This document shows, piece after piece, positions 6,341 to 10,554 of a stretch of DNA of 10,554 nucleotides. The notes below the pieces were generated by a model, which had not been told where the DNA came from, ran no database searches, and saw only the letters and a program-made list of their open reading frames with translations. The position numbers and the translations under genes are program-made. Numbering within the stretch: position 1 is the stretch's first letter; every line of letters starts with the position of its first letter. This DNA comes from CAVPEW01 sp050247895 (lineage in GTDB: Bacteria; Actinomycetota; Acidimicrobiia; Acidimicrobiales; VFJN01), in the NCBI GenBank assembly GCA_050247895.1, contig JBFWTJ010000124.1, positions 1 through 10,554 of the forward strand. Direction: 5' to 3'.

Positions 6341-7177
6341 ATGAGCCTCCCCCAGTTCTCCGCCGGCGCGGACCCCGGGCCCTCCTTCGTCGACCTGCTC
6401 GCCCGCAAGGGCAGCGGTCCCCGCTGGTCCGAGCTGCCCTCGACGGCCGCACCGCTCGAGGTCACCCACGGCACCACCGTCGTGGCCATCCGCTTCGCCG
6501 ACGGCGTGGTGATGGCCGGCGACCGGCGGGCCACGTCGGGCAACCTGATCTCGCACCGCACCATGGAGAAGGTCTTCCCCGCCGACCGCCACAGCGGCGT
6601 GGCCATCGCCGGCGCGGCCGGCCCGGCCATGGAGATGGTGAAGCTCTTCCAGCTCCAGCTCGAGCACTACGAAAAGGTCGAGGGCGCCTCGCTGTCGCTG
6701 GAGGGCAAGGCCAACCAGCTCGGCCAGATGGTGCGCAACCACCTGCCCGCGGCGATGCAGGGCATGGTCGTCGTGCCGCTCTTCGCCGGCTACGACACCC
6801 GCCGGGCCCAGGGCCGGCTCTTCCAGTACGACGTCACCGGCGGGCGCTACGAGGAGAAGGACCACGCGTCGACGGGCTCGGGCAGCCTCCACGCCGGCAC
6901 GGTGGTCAAGCTGGGCTTCCGCGAGGGCCTGTCCCGCGACGACGCCGTGGACCTCGCCCTGCACGCCCTGTGGCAGGCGGCGGACGCCGACTCGGCCACC
7001 GGCGGCCCCGACCTGGTCCGGGGGATCTTCCCCATCATCGCCACCATCACCGTCGAGGGCTTCGCCGCCCTCGACGACGCCGACGTCCGGGCCCGCTTCG
7101 AGGCGCTCCTGCGCCAGCTCACCATCCAGGCCGGCGGCACCGAGACCGGCGGCGCCTCGGGAGGTCCGCTCCGATGA
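6341..7177 (+). CDS. prcB: 20S proteasome beta subunit PrcB
   Basis: This is the catalytic subunit of the 20S core, an N-terminal nucleophile hydrolase. It is made as a 278-residue precursor. A 44-residue propeptide ends in VTHG, and cleavage before Thr45 exposes the nucleophile in TTVVAIRF. The mature 234-residue chain has Asp17 (in MAGDRRAT) and Lys33 (in MEKV), the conserved partners of Thr1. GSGSL and DADSATGGPDLVRG near the C-terminus are the usual beta-subunit signatures. By my count the mature length equals that of M. tuberculosis PrcB, but the propeptide is shorter (44 against 57). The ATG at 6341 has no RBS, see the upstream -10-like hexamer. Its stop overlaps the prcA start by ATGA, indicating coupled translation and equal output of the two subunits. 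Confidence 0.98.
   Translation: MSLPQFSAGADPGPSFVDLLARKGSGPRWSELPSTAAPLEVTHGTTVVAIRFADGVVMAGDRRATSGNLISHRTMEKVFPADRHSGVAIAGAAGPAMEMVKLFQLQLEHYEKVEGASLSLEGKANQLGQMVRNHLPAAMQGMVVVPLFAGYDTRRAQGRLFQYDVTGGRYEEKDHASTGSGSLHAGTVVKLGFREGLSRDDAVDLALHALWQAADADSATGGPDLVRGIFPIIATITVEGFAALDDADVRARFEALLRQLTIQAGGTETGGASGGPLR
7159..7164 (+). promoter_or_regulatory. Ribosome binding site of prcA
   Basis: GGGAGG inside the end of prcB lies 9 nt before the ATG at 7174. It selects that start over the large open extension upstream in the same frame and over the ATG two codons later. Confidence 0.6.
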
Positions 7178-7863
7178 GCATGCCGTTCTACGTCGCGCCC
7201 GAGCAGGTCATGAAGGACCGGGCCGACTACGCCCGCAAGGGCATCGCCCGGGGCAAGTCGGCCGCCGCGCTGCTCTACCGCGACGGGATCCTCATCGCGG
7301 CCGAGAACGCCTCGGCCACGCTGCGCAAGGTGGCCGAGATCTACGACCGGATCGCCTTCGCCGGGGTCGGCAAGTACAACGAGTTCGACCAGCTCCGCAT
7401 CGCCGGCGTCCGCCACGCCGACCTCAAGGGCTACTCGTTCAGCCGGGAGGACGTCGACGCCCGCAGCCTGGCCAACGCCTACGCCCAGATGCTCGGCCAG
7501 ATCTTCACCCACGAGATGAAGCCCATGGAGGTCGAGATCCTCGTGGCCGAGGTCGGCGCACGCTCCGAGGACGACCAGCTCTTCCACATCCTCTACGACG
7601 GCTCGGTCGTCGACGAGGACCGCTTCAGCGCCATCGGGGGCGACTCGGAGGCCATCGGGACCCGGTTGGGCGAGACCTGGGCCGCCGACCTGGACCTCGA
7701 CGGCGCCCTGCGGGTGGCGGTGACGGCCCTGGCCGGCCCCGAGCGGTCCCTGGGCGCCGGCGAGCTCGAGGTGGCCGTGCTCGACCGCGCCGCGCCGCGC
7801 CGGGCCTTCCGCCGCCTGTCCGACGACGAGATCTCGGCCGGCCTCGCTCCCGCAGGGGGCTGA
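7174..7863 (+). CDS. prcA: 20S proteasome alpha subunit PrcA
   Basis: This is the non-catalytic alpha subunit that forms the outer rings, gates the pore and receives the ARC/Mpa tail. It has 229 residues. The N-terminus MSMPFYVAPEQVMKDRADYA aligns from its first residue with M. tuberculosis PrcA, whose first residues close the pore, so ATG 7174 is the right start although the frame is open much further upstream. The alpha-type helix H0 is followed by RKGIARGKSAAAL. KYNEFDQLR and LANAYAQMLGQIFTHEMKPMEVEILVAEVG are family signatures. There is no N-terminal Thr nucleophile. The C-terminal RRAFRRLSDDEI segment is conserved, but the acidic tail seen in mycobacteria is short here. The start overlaps the prcB stop by 4 nt. 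Confidence 0.98.
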   Translation: MSMPFYVAPEQVMKDRADYARKGIARGKSAAALLYRDGILIAAENASATLRKVAEIYDRIAFAGVGKYNEFDQLRIAGVRHADLKGYSFSREDVDARSLANAYAQMLGQIFTHEMKPMEVEILVAEVGARSEDDQLFHILYDGSVVDEDRFSAIGGDSEAIGTRLGETWAADLDLDGALRVAVTALAGPERSLGAGELEVAVLDRAAPRRAFRRLSDDEISAGLAPAGG

Positions 7864-7865
7864 GC

Positions 7866-7882
7866 GGGCCTACCATCGGCCC
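7866..7882 (+). promoter_or_regulatory. Putative leaderless promoter -10 of the membrane-protein gene, flanked by an inverted repeat
   Basis: TACCAT (7871-7876) is a TANNNT hexamer ending 6 nt before the ATG at 7883, so the predicted transcription start is the A of the ATG. GGGCC (7866-7870) and GGCCC (7878-7882) flank it symmetrically. No Shine-Dalgarno sequence exists ahead of this ATG, consistent with a leaderless mRNA. Confidence 0.5.
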
Positions 7883-8674
7883 ATGACCGGCCTGCTGCTG
7901 CTCGCCCTGGTGACCGCCGTGGTCTCGGCGGTCCGCTCGACTTGGTCTCCCTGCGGGGAGTCGGTCCTGTCGACGATCACCCCGGTCAGCGAACCGGGCC
8001 GGGGCAACCGCTGGGGGGTCACCGCCGGGGCCTTCGTGGTCGGCGCGCTCGTCGCGGGTGCTGCGGTCGGCGCGGTGTCGGCCCTGGCCACCCCGCTCAC
8101 CGGACGGCTCGAGCCCACGGCGGCCTGGTGGATCGCCGCCCTGGCCGGGGCCGGGGCCGTCGTGCTGGACCGCCGCAACGGGGGCCGGGGCCTGCCGCCC
8201 CGGCGCCGCCAGCTCAACGAGGACGACTCCCGGGCCCTGCGGGGCTGGATCTACGGCGGGTGGTGGGGCCTCCAGGTCGGCTCGGGGATGGCCACCATCT
8301 CGATGACCGCCGGCGTCTACCTGACCTTCCTCCTCGGTGCCCTCACCGGCCGCCCGGTCCTGGCCGTCGCCGTCGGTGCCACCTTCGGCCTCACCCGTGG
8401 CCTGGGGGTCCTGCCCGCCGGGAGGCTCACCGACCCGGCGGCCCTGCGGGCCTTCCACCGGCGCATGGACGACCTCGACGTGCCGGCCCGCCGCGCGACC
8501 TTCACCTGGCTGGCCGCGGCCACCGGCCTCGCCGTCGCGACCGCGGCGGGCGGCGGCCCCGCGGTCGGCGTCGGGCTGGCCGCGCTGGCCGGGGCGGTGG
8601 CGGTCCCGGTGTCGGCGGGGGCCCCACGGGGCCGGCGCCGGCTCCGTGTGCCCATCGAGGCGGCGGCGTCCTGA
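7883..8674 (+). CDS. Uncharacterised multi-pass membrane protein with WSPCG motif
   Basis: I do not recognise a characterised family. The 263-residue protein has about six or seven hydrophobic segments (roughly 1-17, 45-69, 80-95, 121-150, 157-178, 206-222, 226-245). These are joined by basic or charged loops, including RRNGGRGLPPRRR (98-110), and it ends in a basic tail. The first helix leads into WSPCG (21-25) then a TP pair (32-33), with a single cysteine, Cys24. The CG-to-proline arrangement is reminiscent of the first half of CcdA/DsbD-type membrane domains, but the second cysteine expected in such a redox protein is absent. The equivalent place in the second half reads QVGSGMATISMT. A transporter-like fold is possible. 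It lies 19 bp after prcA and 50 bp before pafA, with its own leaderless-type promoter and a following hairpin, so it may be a separate unit. Coding is supported by codon use and tight fit between neighbours. Confidence 0.82.
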   Translation: MTGLLLLALVTAVVSAVRSTWSPCGESVLSTITPVSEPGRGNRWGVTAGAFVVGALVAGAAVGAVSALATPLTGRLEPTAAWWIAALAGAGAVVLDRRNGGRGLPPRRRQLNEDDSRALRGWIYGGWWGLQVGSGMATISMTAGVYLTFLLGALTGRPVLAVAVGATFGLTRGLGVLPAGRLTDPAALRAFHRRMDDLDVPARRATFTWLAAATGLAVATAAGGGPAVGVGLAALAGAVAVPVSAGAPRGRRRLRVPIEAAAS

Positions 8675-8679
8675 CCCTG

Positions 8680-8698
8680 CGGACCCGCACCGGGTCCG
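8680..8698 (+). terminator. Hairpin terminator candidate after the membrane-protein gene
   Basis: Perfect 8-bp inverted repeat CGGACCCG (8680-8687)/CGGGTCCG (8691-8698) with a 3-nt loop, starting 5 bp after the stop at 8674 and just before the putative pafA promoter. There is no U tract. The position makes it a good candidate for separating pafA from the genes upstream. Confidence 0.5.
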
Positions 8699-8699
8699 G

Positions 8700-8727
8700 C
8701 ACCTCCTCACGGTAGGTTGCGGAGGTG
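8700..8727 (+). promoter_or_regulatory. pafA -10 element within an inverted repeat that covers the start codon
   Basis: TAGGTT (8713-8718) is a TANNNT hexamer ending 6 nt before the GTG at 8725, so a transcript from it would start at the GTG. Around it, CACCTCC (8700-8706) is complementary to GGAGGTG (8721-8727), which contains both the Shine-Dalgarno-like GGAGG and the start codon. A longer read-through mRNA could hide the start in this hairpin, whereas a leaderless mRNA could not. Confidence 0.45.
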
Positions 8728-10083
8728 GAACGCCGGATCTTCGGGCTCGAGAACGAGTACGGGGTGACCTGCACGCTGCGTGGCCAGCGTCGGCTCAGCC
8801 CCGACGAGGTCGCCCGATACCTGTTCCGGCGGGTGGTGTCCTGGGGTCGCTCGTCCAACGTCTTCCTGGCCAACGGCGCCCGCCTCTACCTCGACGTCGG
8901 CTCGCACCCCGAGTACGCCACCCCCGAGTGCGACTCGATCCTGGACCTGGTCACCCACGACAAGGCGGGGGAGCGGATCCTCGAGCAGCTCCTGGTCTCG
9001 GCCGAGCAGCGGCTGCGCGAAGAGGGCATCCGCGGCGTCATCTACCTGTTCAAGAACAACACCGACTCGGCTGGCAACAGCTACGGCTGCCACGAGAACT
9101 ACCTCACCTCGCGGCGGGACGACTTCGGCCACTACGCCGAGGTCCTGATCCCGTTCTTCGTCTCCCGCCAGATCTACGCCGGTGCGGGCAAGGTCCTGCA
9201 GACCGCCCGGGGCGCGATCTACTGCATCGCCCAGCGGGCCGAGCACATCTGGGAGGGCGTGTCCTCGGCGACCACCCGGAGCCGACCGATCATCAACACC
9301 CGCGACGAGCCGCACGCCGACGCCGAGCGGTACCGGCGCCTCCACGTGATCGTGGGCGACTCCAACATGAGCGAGTACGCCACCTTCCTCAAGGTGGGGG
9401 CGACGTCGATCCTGCTGCGCATGCTGGAGGACCCGGCCGTGGTCCTGCGCGACCTGACCCTGGAGAACCCCATCCGGGCCATCCGGGAGATCAGCCACGA
9501 CATGACCTGCCGCCGGGTCGTGCGCCTGGCCAACGGGCGCGAGCTGTCGGCGCTCGACATCCAGCGCGAGTACCTGACCCGGGCCCTCAAGTACGCCGAG
9601 ACCCGGGGCCTGAACCCCCTCGAGAAGCAGGCCCTGTCGATGTGGGAGCACTGCGTCACCACCATCGAGGACGACCCGCTCAAGCTCGACCGGGAGTGCG
9701 ACTGGGTGGCCAAGTACAAGCTGATCGACCAATACCGGGCCAAGCACGACCTGCCCCTCTCGCACCCCCGGGTCAGCCTGATCGACCTCCAGTACCACGA
9801 CATCAGCCGGGACCGGGGCCTGTTCTACAAGCTCCAGGACCGGGGCCTGGTGGAGCGCACCACGACCGACTCGGCCATCGAGGAGGCCGTCGAGCTGCCG
9901 CCCCAGACGACCCGGGCCCGGCTGCGGGGCGAGTTCATCCGCCGGGCCAAGGAGCGCAAGCGCGACTACACGGTCGACTGGGTCCACCTGAAGCTCAACG
10001 ACCAGGCCCAGCGCACGGTGCTCTGCAAGGACCCGTTCAAGTCCCACGACGAGCGGGTCGACCGGCTGATCGCGTCCCTCTGA
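8725..10083 (+). CDS. pafA: Pup-protein ligase PafA
   Basis: PafA uses ATP to activate the C-terminal Glu of Pup as a gamma-glutamyl phosphate and joins it to a substrate lysine. At 452 residues it equals M. tuberculosis PafA in length. The N-terminus MERRIFGLENEYGVTCT supplies metal-binding Glu9 and Glu11. The catalytic-base Asp57 lies in LYLDVGSHPEYATPEC. FKNNTDSAGNSYGCHENYL, CIAQRAEHIWEGVSSATT and the C-terminal DWVHLKLNDQAQRTVLCKDPF are PafA-specific blocks. The GTG start at 8725 is chosen because the protein then aligns from residue 1 with mycobacterial PafA. The Dop loop is absent, which distinguishes it from the paralogous dop. In M. tuberculosis pafA lies apart from prcBA, whereas here only one gene separates them. 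It probably has its own promoter. Confidence 0.98.
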   Translation: MERRIFGLENEYGVTCTLRGQRRLSPDEVARYLFRRVVSWGRSSNVFLANGARLYLDVGSHPEYATPECDSILDLVTHDKAGERILEQLLVSAEQRLREEGIRGVIYLFKNNTDSAGNSYGCHENYLTSRRDDFGHYAEVLIPFFVSRQIYAGAGKVLQTARGAIYCIAQRAEHIWEGVSSATTRSRPIINTRDEPHADAERYRRLHVIVGDSNMSEYATFLKVGATSILLRMLEDPAVVLRDLTLENPIRAIREISHDMTCRRVVRLANGRELSALDIQREYLTRALKYAETRGLNPLEKQALSMWEHCVTTIEDDPLKLDRECDWVAKYKLIDQYRAKHDLPLSHPRVSLIDLQYHDISRDRGLFYKLQDRGLVERTTTDSAIEEAVELPPQTTRARLRGEFIRRAKERKRDYTVDWVHLKLNDQAQRTVLCKDPFKSHDERVDRLIASL

Positions 10084-10093
10084 CCGCCCGCCG

Positions 10094-10554
10094 GTGCCCA
10101 CCTTCCGCACCGCGGTCGTCACCGGGGTCCTGGCCGAGCGCCGCGGGCTCCAACGGGTCGACACCGACCTGGGCCGGGCCTACGTGCTCACCGGGCTGAC
10201 CGGCGAGGTCGCCCCGGGCGACCGGGTCGTGCTCAACACCACCGCGGTCGAGCTCGGCCTGGGCACCGGGGGCTGGCACGTCGTGCACTGGAACCTCGAG
10301 CGCGACGGCTGGTCCCGGCCCGGTCCCGGCCACATCGTGAAGCTGCGCTACACGAGCCTGCAGACCGACACCGGGGCGGCGGAGGAGGACCACGACGTGC
10401 CGGCCGACCTGGGCGGGACCCCCGTGGTCGTCGGCAGCCTCCACAGCCAGCTGGGCGTGATCGCGGCCACGGTGGCCGACCTGGCCCCCGGGACCCGCCT
10501 CGCCTACGTGATGACCGACGGAGGCGCGTTGCCCCTGGCGCTGTCCGACCTCGT
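10094..10554 (+). CDS. DUF3866-like protein of unknown function (3'-partial)
   Basis: An open frame starts at GTG 10094, 10 bp after the pafA stop, and runs off the right edge, giving 153 codons. The start has no RBS, so coupling to pafA is likely. The N-terminal part contains GEVAPGDRVVLNTTAVELGLGTGG (residues about 37-60), a small beta-rich segment, followed by a GHIVKLRYTSLQ stretch and then GGTPVVVGSLHSQL. This combination resembles the DUF3866 family of actinobacteria and some Firmicutes, from memory and not verified. No catalytic residues can be named and no signal peptide is visible. Codon use matches its neighbours. The spacing suggests co-transcription with pafA, but a role in pupylation is not shown. 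Confidence 0.82.
   Translation, partial: MPTFRTAVVTGVLAERRGLQRVDTDLGRAYVLTGLTGEVAPGDRVVLNTTAVELGLGTGGWHVVHWNLERDGWSRPGPGHIVKLRYTSLQTDTGAAEEDHDVPADLGGTPVVVGSLHSQLGVIAATVADLAPGTRLAYVMTDGGALPLALSDL

Noticed and set aside
3221..6964. A 1247-codon open frame on the - strand antisense to arc, dop, pup and prcB
   Set aside because: Its translation is low-complexity (L, G, V, D, H, R-rich) and the + strand genes are certain. Long antisense frames arise because GC-rich third positions remove stop codons.
6970..7173. Extension of prcA upstream into prcB
   Set aside because: The extension is Arg/Gly/Pro-rich and overlaps prcB. The start at 7174 has an RBS and gives an N-terminus aligned with known PrcA.
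8337..10199. A 620-codon + strand frame and a 485-codon - strand frame over pafA
   Set aside because: Both are composition-driven shadows. pafA itself matches its family over its full length in another frame.
1..10554. tRNA, rRNA, CRISPR arrays, insertion sequences or integration sites
   Set aside because: Nothing in the non-coding gaps resembles these. The gaps are short and hold only the promoter and hairpin elements listed.

Overview
The window is very GC-rich actinobacterial chromosome, with G or C at most third codon positions and several GTG starts. It carries an almost complete Pup-proteasome system (PPS) locus in the order arc (mpa), dop, pup, prcB, prcA, one membrane-protein gene, pafA, all on the + strand. 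Protein-level similarity to the Mycobacterium proteins, which I compared from memory, is strong throughout. The gene content and the flanking genes (a MarP-like protease, an SLC41/MgtE-type transporter, a small ferredoxin and a DUF3866-like protein) would suit a deep-branching actinobacterium such as an Acidimicrobiia member. That placement is inference only.

Layout. Positions 1-910 hold the 3' part of a membrane-anchored trypsin-like protease (MarP family, CvpA-type anchor cut by the window edge). It converges on a duplicated SLC41/MgtE-type divalent-cation transporter (917-2200, - strand). Their stop codons lie 6 bp apart inside a shared hairpin. Next on the - strand is a 78-residue ferredoxin (2363-2599), separated from the transporter by three consecutive inverted repeats. 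A divergent, relatively AT-rich intergenic region (2600-2794) carries putative promoters for the ferredoxin and for arc, plus nested inverted and direct repeats that look like an operator. The proteasome genes run from 2795 to 10083. A further gene starting at 10094, probably DUF3866 family, runs off the right edge.

How the genes work together. PafA ligates the C-terminal Glu of Pup to substrate lysines. The ARC/Mpa hexamer binds Pup, unfolds the substrate and docks through its C-terminal GQYL tail onto the PrcA/PrcB 20S core. PrcB supplies the Thr nucleophile after loss of a 44-residue propeptide, and Dop removes Pup. Pup here ends in Gly-Gly-Glu, not Gly-Gly-Gln, so Dop's deamidase activity should not be needed for conjugation and its main job should be depupylation.

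Less ordinary points: an unrecognised multi-pass membrane protein with a WSPCG motif lies between prcA and pafA. That gene and pafA each have a TANNNT -10-like hexamer ending exactly 6 nt before the start codon, as in leaderless mRNAs, and each hexamer is bracketed by an inverted repeat. The pafA start (GGAGGTG) can pair with an upstream anti-Shine-Dalgarno-like CACCTCC. I saw no RNA genes, CRISPR arrays, insertion sequences or signs of recent transfer.
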